A DNA stretch of 10,827 bases, from positions 1 to 10,827 of the forward strand of contig CAJPRR010000074.1 in NCBI GenBank assembly GCA_905373085.1. Reading direction: 5' to 3'. The DNA comes from an uncultured Selenomonas sp. (GTDB taxonomy: Bacteria; Bacillota; Negativicutes; Selenomonadales; Selenomonadaceae). Below, piece after piece: positions 1 through 4,956 of this stretch; positions within the stretch are counted from its first letter, which is position 1, and each line of letters begins with the position of its first letter. Both the position numbers and the translations under genes were made by a program. The notes beneath the pieces were generated by a model. It saw only the letters and a program-made list of their open reading frames with translations, was not told where the DNA came from and searched no databases.

Positions 1-807
1 CGGCTCAGCGCGAAACGCCGTGCGCGAAAGCGCAAGGCTCCCCTGCGCCGCGCCCTCTGCCCGCCCGCTCGCGCAGACGACGCGCGAAAACGCCGCATGC
101 GCCATCTCGTCGAGCAGCGCGTCGTCCGCGCGGGCGGCTTCCGCGAGGCGCACGAGCGCCGCGCCCGCCGACGCGTTGACATGCGCGAAGAGACGCGGCA
201 GAATCTCCAGCCGCAGATAGTTGCGCCGCGCATCCGCCATATCGTTCGTCGCGTCGTGGCGCACCGCGATGCCGCGCTTCTTGCAGTAGGCGACAAGTTC
301 CTCCTTCCTGCAGGCGAGCAGGGGACGCACGACGTCGCCCGTGCACGGCGCCATGCCCACGAGACCACGCAGCCCCGCGCCGCGCAGAATATGCAGCAGC
401 ACCGTCTCCGCCTGATCGTCCGCATGATGCGCGACGGCAATCGCCTCGGCGCCGACGTGCGCCTTCACGCGGCGCAAAAAGGCGTAGCGCAGCTCGCGCG
501 CCGCCGTTTCCAGCGACATCCTGCGCTCTTTCGCATACTGCGGCACATCCGCCGCCTCCACGGTGCAGGCGACGCCCCTCTCCCGGCAGAACGCGGCGAC
601 ATAGCGTGCATCCTCGCGCGACGCCTCGCCGCGAATGCCGTGCTCGAAGTGCGCGACATGCAAGGAAAACGCCATCCGCTCTCGCAGGCGCAGCAAAAGA
701 TCGAGCAGCGCCATCGAATCCGCGCCGCCCGAGACAGCGACGACGAGGGGAGAACCATGCGCCAGAATCCCCCGCTCCTCGCAAAAAGCCAAGACCTTCT
801 TCAGCAT
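1..807 (-). CDS. tilS: tRNA(Ile)-lysidine synthetase TilS, 3' part cut by the window edge
   Basis: TilS is a cytoplasmic ATP-dependent ligase that attaches lysine to C34 of the tRNA-Ile CAU anticodon, making lysidine so that the tRNA reads AUA as Ile; it is normally essential. My translation from the ATG at 805-807 gives 269 residues running open to base 1. It shows the PP-loop SGGADS (residues 26-31), the HGIRGEASRED segment (56-66), the family motif HHADDQAET (127-135) followed by LRGAGLRGLVGM, and a DATND...RRNYLR segment (185-199). The catalytic domain is complete and the connecting helical domain has begun; the C-terminal domains lie outside. The start is chosen because GGGAGG lies 4 nt upstream and the N-terminus fits the family; the frame stays open further upstream. 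It follows yabR as in the Firmicutes cluster, but a terminator separates them and I see no clear promoter for tilS. Confidence 0.95.
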   Translation of the reverse strand, partial: MLKKVLAFCEERGILAHGSPLVVAVSGGADSMALLDLLLRLRERMAFSLHVAHFEHGIRGEASREDARYVAAFCRERGVACTVEAADVPQYAKERRMSLETAARELRYAFLRRVKAHVGAEAIAVAHHADDQAETVLLHILRGAGLRGLVGMAPCTGDVVRPLLACRKEELVAYCKKRGIAVRHDATNDMADARRNYLRLEILPRLFAHVNASAGAALVRLAEAARADDALLDEMAHAAFSRVVCASGRAEGAAQGSLALSRTAFRAEP

Positions 808-884
808 GAAGCCTCCCTTCTGCCGCCAGCCGAAAAACTCTGCGCCTTTGGCGAAAACCGCTGCAGCCGCAAGACCATAAACAG

Positions 885-913
885 GAAAAGCACTCCTTGT
901 AAGAGTGCTTTTC
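885..913 (-). terminator. Rho-independent terminator after yabR
   Basis: A perfect 11-bp inverted repeat, GAAAAGCACTC / GAGTGCTTTTC, with a 7-nt loop starts 8 nt after the yabR stop codon. On the minus strand the 3' arm ends in TTTTC and is followed by CTGTTT, giving a broken U-tract. The arms carry A and T runs at both sides, so it could also work weakly in the opposite direction, though no plus-strand gene needs it. It separates yabR from tilS, so tilS either has its own promoter in the 77 nt between or depends on read-through. Confidence 0.85.
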
Positions 914-921
914 TCATGCTG

Positions 922-1377
922 TCAATCCCTGCGCGAACCGCGGCCGCCGCGCTTGGAATCCGTCTTGCGGCGCAAATCCGTCAGCCTTTCATCGCTGTCC
1001 TTGAGGAAACGCGACAGCTTGTCTTCAAAGGAGGCGCTGCCCGGACCGAAGCGCCCTTGCCGCCTAAAGTCCCCGCCTGCACCGCGGCGCGGCGGCAATG
1101 GACGGCGCGGAATCTCGCCGGCCTTTTTCTCCAGCGGCTTCTTTTCCTGCAGTTGCTTGATGGAAAGCCCAATCTTGCCGCGATCGTCAATCGTCAAGAC
1201 CTTGACCTTCACCTTGTCCTTCTCCTTGAGGAAATCATGGACGTCCCGCACATACTCGTCAGCAACCTCAGAGATATGGACAAGGCCGACCTTCCCCTCA
1301 GGCAGCTCGACGAACGCTCCGAAATTCGTGATGCCCGTCACAACACCCTCAACAATACTGCCTACTTCAATGGACAA
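922..1377 (-). CDS. yabR: S1-domain RNA-binding protein, YabR family
   Basis: A 151-residue cytoplasmic protein with one N-terminal S1 (OB-fold) RNA-binding domain at about residues 1-75, containing the typical segments GVVTGITNFGAFVEL, GLVHISEVAD and KIGLSIK. The rest is a low-complexity Arg/Gly/Pro-rich linker (about 88-113), then FEDKLSRFLKDSDERL and a basic tail KRGGRGSRRD. Start, S1 domain and tail all match what I recall of B. subtilis YabR (about 128 aa), but the linker here is longer. The exact role of this family is unclear; binding to structured RNA or the ribosome is expected from the S1 fold. The start is TTG, chosen because AAGGAGG lies 7 nt upstream and MSIEVGS is the family N-terminus. 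It lies between divIC and tilS as in other Firmicutes, but has its own consensus promoter and terminator, so it is probably monocistronic. Confidence 0.93.
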   Translation of the reverse strand: MSIEVGSIVEGVVTGITNFGAFVELPEGKVGLVHISEVADEYVRDVHDFLKEKDKVKVKVLTIDDRGKIGLSIKQLQEKKPLEKKAGEIPRRPLPPRRGAGGDFRRQGRFGPGSASFEDKLSRFLKDSDERLTDLRRKTDSKRGGRGSRRD

Positions 1378-1400
1378 ATTATTTCCTCCTTAATTATACT

Positions 1401-1457
1401 GTGGGAATCGCCGACCGTGCCGGCACCCACCATCCCAGCGTCTTCTCCCGCGCTGAG
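1401..1457 (-). promoter_or_regulatory. Structured 5' leader of yabR (two hairpins)
   Basis: About 85 nt separate the predicted transcription start (near 1462) from the yabR start codon. On the minus strand the leader can form CTCAGCG / CGCTGGG (1434-1457, 10-nt loop, one G-U pair) and then GTGGG / CCCAC (1401-1405 with 1426-1430) stacked on GCCG / CGGC (1410-1413 with 1421-1424). The second hairpin ends only 12 nt before the AAGGAGG ribosome binding site. It also contains the perfect 10-bp DNA palindrome GTGCCGGCAC (1417-1426), which could be a protein-binding site instead. I do not recognise a known riboswitch, T-box or ribosomal-protein leader here. The structure is real as base complementarity; a regulatory role is inference. 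Confidence 0.4.
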
Positions 1458-1468
1458 CGTGCTTTCTT

Positions 1469-1498
1469 ATTATACTCTTGCGCCTTTTGCGCTGTCAA
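1469..1498 (-). promoter_or_regulatory. Consensus sigma-70/sigma-A promoter of yabR
   Basis: On the minus strand a perfect -35 TTGACA (1493-1498) and a perfect -10 TATAAT (1469-1474) are 18 bp apart. Transcription should start near 1462 and run into yabR. The spacer holds GCGC-AAAAG-GCGC, a short inverted repeat that could be chance in GC-rich DNA. This is the best promoter in the window and predicts strong constitutive expression of yabR independent of divIC. Confidence 0.88.
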
Positions 1499-1520
1499 GG
1501 AAATCCGCGCGTGAAACGAG

Positions 1521-1572
1521 AAAACAAAAAGAGACCGCTGCATGCGTCTCATCAACTCATGCGGCGGCCTCT
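1521..1572 (-). terminator. Rho-independent terminator after divIC
   Basis: Right after the divIC stop, two 15-nt arms (1530-1544 and 1558-1572) pair on the minus strand with one G-U and one mismatch. Arm ends AGAG / CTCT and GCATG / CATGC are exact. The 3' arm is followed by TTTTTGTTTT (1521-1530). Only about 20 bp further lies the -35 box of the yabR promoter, so this element cleanly separates the divIC transcript from yabR. Confidence 0.8.
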
Positions 1573-1574
1573 TC

Positions 1575-1877
1575 TCACTTCTTCGCGATATACGGCAGCT
1601 CGCCCTCGTGCGTCATGCCGAGTTCTTCGCGCGCTGTTTTTTCGAGATAGACGGGATCGTCGAGCTTCGCCTTGAGATCCTTCAGCTCCGCATTCTCCTG
1701 CTGCGCCGCTTCCAAGCGCTGCTGCGCCGCCGCGCAGTCTCTGTCAAGTTCGTTCAGGTGAATCTGCTGGTCGATCATCGTGTAGGAGAAGTAGCCGAGC
1801 AGGCAAATGACGACGACGACAAACCAATCGAGCCGATGCCCCTTGCCCCTGCGCTTGTTTTCCGCTGCCATCTTCAT
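1575..1877 (-). CDS. divIC: Septum formation initiator, DivIC/FtsB family
   Basis: A 100-residue bitopic membrane protein of the divisome. DivIC/FtsB forms a complex with FtsL and DivIB/FtsQ that helps recruit and activate the septal wall synthesis enzymes. Visible are a short basic cytoplasmic head (KRRGKGHR, 8-15), one membrane segment at about 17-35 (DWFVVVVICLLGYFSYTMI), a coiled-coil region at about 36-72 rich in E, Q and L, and the family C-terminal segment DDPVYLEKTAREELGM (73-88). Length matches the family (about 100-125). I chose the ATG at 1875-1877 because AGAAGG lies 5 nt upstream; an in-frame GTG at 1932-1934 would add 19 residues (MRPHGPGKKR...) and cannot be excluded. It probably lies at the end of an operon with the zinc-ribbon and glycosyltransferase genes, then a terminator. 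Its place before yabR and tilS is the conserved Firmicutes order. Confidence 0.9.
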   Translation of the reverse strand: MKMAAENKRRGKGHRLDWFVVVVICLLGYFSYTMIDQQIHLNELDRDCAAAQQRLEAAQQENAELKDLKAKLDDPVYLEKTAREELGMTHEGELPYIAKK

Positions 1878-1960
1878 CACGACCTTCTCGCATCCGTCGA
1901 CAAGTCTCTTCTTCCCCGGCCCGTGCGGCCGCACGAATCATCTTTCTCCCGCAAGCAAAG

Positions 1961-2407
1961 CTATTTCTCCGACCATTGGAAGTATTCCGTCGTCGCTATG
2001 CGCCGGAATACGGAATCGCAGCTCGCACAGCGAAAGTGCGGCGAGACGTTCTCCATATCCGCCTTGCCGTCCACGACCTTGACCGGCGTCCACTCGACAA
2101 GATCGAGCTGACCGCCGCAGCGCGGACACTGCGCGTGACCCTCGGCGTCGGCACGCAGGATCGTCGGCGCGAGGTCGCCGACCGCCTTGAGCTTCGGCAT
2201 GTCGAATGCATCGTAATAGCCCGAATTCAGAAGTTCGCGGTAAAAGACCCTGCAGCGGCCACATTCGTAGCGCGGCTTCACTCCCTCAAGATCCGCCTTG
2301 CCGTCCCGGATCACGACCGTGCCGCCCTCGACCGTGCGAAGCGGTCCGCCGCACTGCGGACAGAGAAACGCGCCGTTCGCGTCCTTTGCCAATTTCGATA
2401 CTGCCAC
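1961..2407 (-). CDS. Small protein with two tandem zinc-ribbon repeats, function unknown
   Basis: A 148-residue soluble protein built from two copies of one CxxC...CxxC module. The cysteines are C16/C19 with C49/C52, and C94/C97 with C127/C130. The repeats (residues 16-65 and 94-143) align without a gap and share 21 of 50 residues, including CPxCGG, VDGKAD-like DGKAD and the second CxxC pair. Each should bind one zinc. No signal peptide, membrane segment or catalytic motif is seen, and I do not recognise a named family. The start is the GTG at 2405-2407, because GAAGG lies 8 nt upstream; a GTG three codons earlier would sit 1 nt from that site and is unlikely. It begins 39 nt after the glycosyltransferase stop and ends 83 nt before divIC, so it is probably co-transcribed with both. 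A role in RNA or protein binding is only a guess from the fold. Confidence 0.8.
   Translation of the reverse strand: MAVSKLAKDANGAFLCPQCGGPLRTVEGGTVVIRDGKADLEGVKPRYECGRCRVFYRELLNSGYYDAFDMPKLKAVGDLAPTILRADAEGHAQCPRCGGQLDLVEWTPVKVVDGKADMENVSPHFRCASCDSVFRRIATTEYFQWSEK
1979..2128 (-). repeat. Zinc-ribbon repeat unit 2 (protein-level)
   Basis: Second copy of the 50-residue module inside the small zinc-ribbon protein (residues 94-143), with CPRCGG at its start and CASC near its end. Divergence from the first copy shows the duplication is old. Confidence 0.75.
2213..2362 (-). repeat. Zinc-ribbon repeat unit 1 (protein-level)
   Basis: First copy of the 50-residue module (residues 16-65), with CPQCGG at its start and CGRC near its end. 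A 28-residue linker (66-93) joins it to the second copy. Confidence 0.75.
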
Positions 2408-2446
2408 AAAAAACACCTTCGCCCGAAATCGTAAGAAATAGTTCCA

Positions 2447-3577
2447 TCAGCCGATTCCTGCACTTGCCGTCTGCAGAAACTGCGCGATCTCCTGCGCCGC
2501 CGCAGGGCGGCTCGCAAGAAGCGCCGCCTCGCGCATGGCGGCGAGACGCGGCGCGTCCCCCAACAGTCCCATGACGAGCGCCGCCAAGTTCTCGCCCTTG
2601 CCGAGCCAAACCGCCGTGCCGCGCTCGCTTGCGATCATCGCATTTTCAAGCTCCGGCCCCGGAATCGGCTCGTGCAGGATCAGCGGCACGCCCATCGCCC
2701 ATGCCTCGCTGATGGTCAAGGCGCCGGGCTTCGATATGAGAAGCGCGGCGACCGCCATGAGTTCGGGCACCGCATCGGTGTAGCCCCAAGCGCGAACCGC
2801 ATGACACGAGCGCATGGCATGCGCCTTGACCCAAGCGAGAAGGCGCTCGTTCTTTCCCGCGACGACGAGGATCTGCAGCTTTTCCGCAACATCCTCAAGC
2901 TTCTCCAGAGAATGCGCCACATCGCCGAGTCCGAGACCGCCGCCCATGACGAGGAGCGTCGGGAGCGACTCGCTGAGTCCAAGCCTTTCGCAAATCGCCG
3001 TACGGTCAAACTTCGAAGGCGAAAGCGGCAGGATCGGTATGCCCGTCGCATGAACCGCCGTCACCGCGCAGCCTTCCTTGACGAGACTGCGCCGCATCCT
3101 CTCCGTCGCCACGAAAAAGGCGTCGACGCCCGGATAGAACCACATGCGGTGCACGCTGTAGTCCGTGAGCACCGTGGCAAAAAAGAAGTCTTCCTCGCCG
3201 CTTTCCTTGAGGCACGACGCTGCTCCCTCGGGAAAAGGATGCGTGCAGATCACCGTGTCCGCTCCGTGGCGGCGCACGAGATTGCGCATATTGCGCTTCG
3301 TCAGGAAGGCGATGAGCTTCTGCACGGGCGAAGCGCCCTGCCTGTGTCCCGTGAAGCGGTAGAGCAGCTGGTAAAGGTTCGGCATGAAGTGCAGCATCTT
3401 CAGATAGACCGCCTTCATGAACCACGTGACCCATGCCGTATCGCGCTTCGTGAAGTCAACGACCGTCACATGCGCCTCCGGCTCCGCATGCAAAAGCGCC
3501 GCCGCCAAGGCTTCCGCCGCCTTCATGTGTCCCGAGCCGATGGACGCCGCTGCGATCAGATAACTGCGAGCCGACAT
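2447..3577 (-). CDS. GT28 / UgtP-like (MGDG synthase family) glycosyltransferase
   Basis: A 376-residue GT-B fold enzyme, probably peripheral on the inner face of the membrane, of the family that transfers sugar from a UDP-sugar to diacylglycerol or another lipid. N-terminal acceptor domain: SIGSGH (12-17; family GxGH), THPFP (112-116), VLTDYSVHRMW (136-146), then GIPI (179-182). C-terminal nucleotide-sugar domain: MGGGLGLG (211-218), GYTD (265-268), SKPGALTISEA (282-292; the family usually has KPGG) and PIPGPELEN (304-312). B. subtilis UgtP, as I recall it, shares this pattern. The exact sugar and acceptor cannot be read from sequence. I chose the ATG at 3575-3577, with GGGAAGGG 5 nt upstream and a family-like N-terminus; an in-frame TTG at 3617-3619 adds 14 residues. 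A promoter lies just upstream and the zinc-ribbon gene follows after 39 nt. Confidence 0.87.
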   Translation of the reverse strand: MSARSYLIAAASIGSGHMKAAEALAAALLHAEPEAHVTVVDFTKRDTAWVTWFMKAVYLKMLHFMPNLYQLLYRFTGHRQGASPVQKLIAFLTKRNMRNLVRRHGADTVICTHPFPEGAASCLKESGEEDFFFATVLTDYSVHRMWFYPGVDAFFVATERMRRSLVKEGCAVTAVHATGIPILPLSPSKFDRTAICERLGLSESLPTLLVMGGGLGLGDVAHSLEKLEDVAEKLQILVVAGKNERLLAWVKAHAMRSCHAVRAWGYTDAVPELMAVAALLISKPGALTISEAWAMGVPLILHEPIPGPELENAMIASERGTAVWLGKGENLAALVMGLLGDAPRLAAMREAALLASRPAAAQEIAQFLQTASAGIG

Positions 3578-3640
3578 GAACGCCCTTCCCTCATTGTCAA
3601 AAATGAAATCGTCAAACAATTCTCCTTTGTCATGCCCTCT

Positions 3641-3669
3641 ATTTTAGCACAAGCAAGGAGCAGATACAA
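3641..3669 (-). promoter_or_regulatory. Extended -10 promoter for the glycosyltransferase operon
   Basis: On the minus strand TGC-TAAAAT forms an extended -10 (hexamer 3641-3646), with TTGTAT at 3664-3669 as a weak -35 at 17 bp. Transcription should start near 3634, giving a leader of about 56 nt before the ATG at 3577. The 79-bp gap after the dehydrogenase stop fits a new transcription unit covering the glycosyltransferase, zinc-ribbon protein and divIC. Confidence 0.6.
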
Positions 3670-3698
3670 CAAAACAAGCGTTCGCTCCCACTGGCTCG

Positions 3699-4451
3699 TC
3701 AAGCCGTAAGGCCGCCGTCCACGCTCCACGCCGCGCCCGTCACAAAAGATGCTGCGTCGGAAGCCAGAAAAAAAATAATGGCGGCGACCTCTTCCGCCCG
3801 CGCAATCCGACCGAGCGGATAGACGCCCGCCATCTGCTGCAGCGCCTTTTCGCGGTCGGACGCATCGCGCAGCTGCCCCTCGGTCATCGGCGTAGCGACA
3901 TCCCCGGGGCACACGCAGTTCACGCGCACGCCGCAAGGCGCAAGCTCCAAGGCCAGCGATTTCGTGAAGAGCGTCACGGCGCCCTTCGAGGCGCAGTACG
4001 CCGTGCACAGAAAGTTGCCGTGCAGCCCCGCATCGGACGAGAGGTTGACGATATTGCCGCGACTCTCCTTCAACGCCGCAAGCGCCGCCTGCGTCGTGAA
4101 GAAGGTTCCCTTGACGTTCGTATCCATGACGTCATCGAACTCCTCTTCCGTCAAATCCTCCAACGCACGCTCCAAGTAAACGCCTGCCGAATTCACGAGA
4201 ACGTCGAGACGCGAAAAGCGTGCACGCACCGCATCCACGAGTCGCCTCGCCTCATCGGCGCGGCGCAGGTCAGCGGCGAAGAATGCGGCGCACCCGTCAG
4301 CTGCCAAGCCGCCGAGCGAGGCGAGCGCCGCTTCTCCATGCGCCGCCGAGCGCCCTGCCAATGCAACCGTGCAGCCCGCCTGCAGAAAAAGGCGTGCCGC
4401 TGCAAGGCCGATGCCCGACGTGCCGCCCGTAAGAAGAACAACGCGATTCAT
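3699..4451 (-). CDS. Short-chain dehydrogenase/reductase (classical SDR)
   Basis: A 250-residue cytoplasmic NAD(P)-dependent oxidoreductase, the normal length for a classical SDR. The Rossmann cofactor site TGGTSGIG is at residues 8-15, NSAG at 87-90 and the active-site Asn in TNVKG at 112. The catalytic Ser is 138 or 139 (NLSSD), with Tyr152 and Lys156 in YCASK. The cofactor loop CPGDVATPM (181-189) and a C-terminal SVDGG (243-247) complete the pattern. A basic residue after the second strand (AGRSAAHG, R34) hints at NADPH, which is inference. FabG-like enzymes look similar, but I cannot name the substrate, and no fatty-acid genes surround it. The ATG has GGAGG 8 nt upstream. It lies 105 nt after HU, beyond a strong terminator, and I find no clear promoter in the 38 nt before its ribosome binding site, so its expression may rely on read-through. 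Confidence 0.9.
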   Translation of the reverse strand: MNRVVLLTGGTSGIGLAAARLFLQAGCTVALAGRSAAHGEAALASLGGLAADGCAAFFAADLRRADEARRLVDAVRARFSRLDVLVNSAGVYLERALEDLTEEEFDDVMDTNVKGTFFTTQAALAALKESRGNIVNLSSDAGLHGNFLCTAYCASKGAVTLFTKSLALELAPCGVRVNCVCPGDVATPMTEGQLRDASDREKALQQMAGVYPLGRIARAEEVAAIIFFLASDAASFVTGAAWSVDGGLTA

Positions 4452-4488
4452 GCAAGACGCCTCCCGAAAAAGCTGCGAAAATCCAACG

Positions 4489-4537
4489 AAAAAAGCCGGG
4501 CAAAGGAAGCACGAATACGTGCTTCCTAAAACCCGGC
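4489..4537 (-). terminator. Strong compound Rho-independent terminator after HU
   Basis: On the minus strand GCCGGG / CCCGGC (4532-4537 with 4495-4500) encloses a perfect 9-bp stem GGAAGCACG / CGTGCTTCC (4505-4513 with 4518-4526) with a 4-nt loop. Six T residues (4489-4494) follow directly. It lies 19 nt after the HU stop codon and is the clearest intrinsic terminator in the window. Confidence 0.93.
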
Positions 4538-4556
4538 CTTCGGAGAGCCACCGCGC

Positions 4557-4835
4557 TCACTTGTTGTTGACGGCATCCTTCAATGCTTTGCCCGCCTTGA
4601 AAACAGGATTCCTTGAAGCGGCAATCTTGATTTCCTTGCCCGTCTGCGGATTGCGGCCGGTACGCGCAGCGCGATCCTTGACCTCGAACGTGCCGAAGCC
4701 GATGAGCTGAACCTTGTCGCCCTCGACAAGAGCTTCTTCGACGCTCTCTATGACCGCGCCCAGAGCCTTCTCGGCATCCTTCTTCGAGAGACCTGCTTTT
4801 TCCGCTACGTTAGCCACTAATTCCGTTTTGTTCAC
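4557..4835 (-). CDS. hup: DNA-binding protein HU
   Basis: A 92-residue nucleoid protein that binds and bends DNA as a dimer without strong sequence preference. It shows the full HU pattern: MNKTELVANVAEKAGLSKKDAEKAL helices (1-25), IGFGTFEVKDRAARTGRNPQTG (45-66) leading into the DNA-binding arm, IKIAASRNPVFKAGKALKDAV at the end. The RNPxTG and PVFKAGKALK signatures and the length of about 90 are typical for HU rather than IHF. It starts with GTG, supported by AAAGGAGG 8 nt upstream and the exact family N-terminus. In Firmicutes HU commonly follows the mazG/yabN gene in this cluster, as here. It has a strong terminator, so it is likely monocistronic and highly expressed; I cannot assign its promoter with certainty in the 121-bp upstream gap. 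Confidence 0.97.
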   Translation of the reverse strand: MNKTELVANVAEKAGLSKKDAEKALGAVIESVEEALVEGDKVQLIGFGTFEVKDRAARTGRNPQTGKEIKIAASRNPVFKAGKALKDAVNNK

Positions 4836-4906
4836 GTTTGTAGCCTCCTTTTTGAATTTGTTACGCTACTTTTATTCGCTGTAGTTGCCTAGAATCCTCT
4901 TTCTCA

Positions 4907-4928
4907 GTGCAAAAAAAGTGCAAAAAAA
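4907..4928. repeat. Perfect tandem duplication of an 11-bp unit upstream of HU
   Basis: Two adjacent exact copies of GTGCAAAAAAA (4907-4917 and 4918-4928, plus strand) lie between the methylase terminator hairpin and the HU gene. On the minus strand this reads as two T7-GCAC runs. The upper copy supplies the T-tract of the terminator. Repeated phased A-tracts about 11 bp apart also bend DNA, which could matter for an HU promoter; that is inference. Confidence 0.8.
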
Positions 4929-4956
4929 CTTGAAAAACCGCCTTTTGCGAGCTTTT
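4922..4956 (-). terminator. Likely Rho-independent terminator after the methylase gene
   Basis: Just after the TAA stop, arms at 4947-4955 and 4933-4941 can pair on the minus strand (8 of 9 positions, two of them G-U, one mismatch) around a 5-nt loop. Seven T residues follow (4922-4928) after CAAG. The stem is modest, but its position and T-tract fit the end of the mfd-methylase transcript. Confidence 0.55.

Noticed and set aside
5..784. Minus-strand 259-codon frame over the tilS region
   Set aside because: Its product is Arg/Gly/Ala-rich without motifs. The neighbouring frame from 807 gives the complete TilS signature, so this is a shadow.
1393..1398. Second TATAAT just before the yabR ribosome binding site
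   Set aside because: No -35 is present at a proper distance, and transcription from it would begin within the ribosome binding site. It is an AT-rich spacer.
1401..1457. tRNA or T-box in the yabR leader
   Set aside because: tRNAs lie near yabR in B. subtilis, so I looked. There is no acceptor stem, no T-loop GGTTCRA pattern, and no T-box core sequence.
97..1650. Long plus-strand open frame of 517 codons over tilS, yabR and divIC
   Set aside because: It lies antisense to three well-supported genes and the yabR control region, has Arg/His/Ala-rich composition typical of shadow frames in GC-rich DNA, and shows no recognisable domain.
1744..1941. Minus-strand frame starting MIRAAARAGEE with a good ribosome binding site before divIC
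   Set aside because: It runs through divIC in another frame, is Arg/Gly-rich and has no domain. The divIC frame carries membrane segment and coiled coil.
3675..3698. Possible terminator after the dehydrogenase gene
   Set aside because: The only stem is AGC/GCT with one G-U pair before TTTTG, too weak to call.
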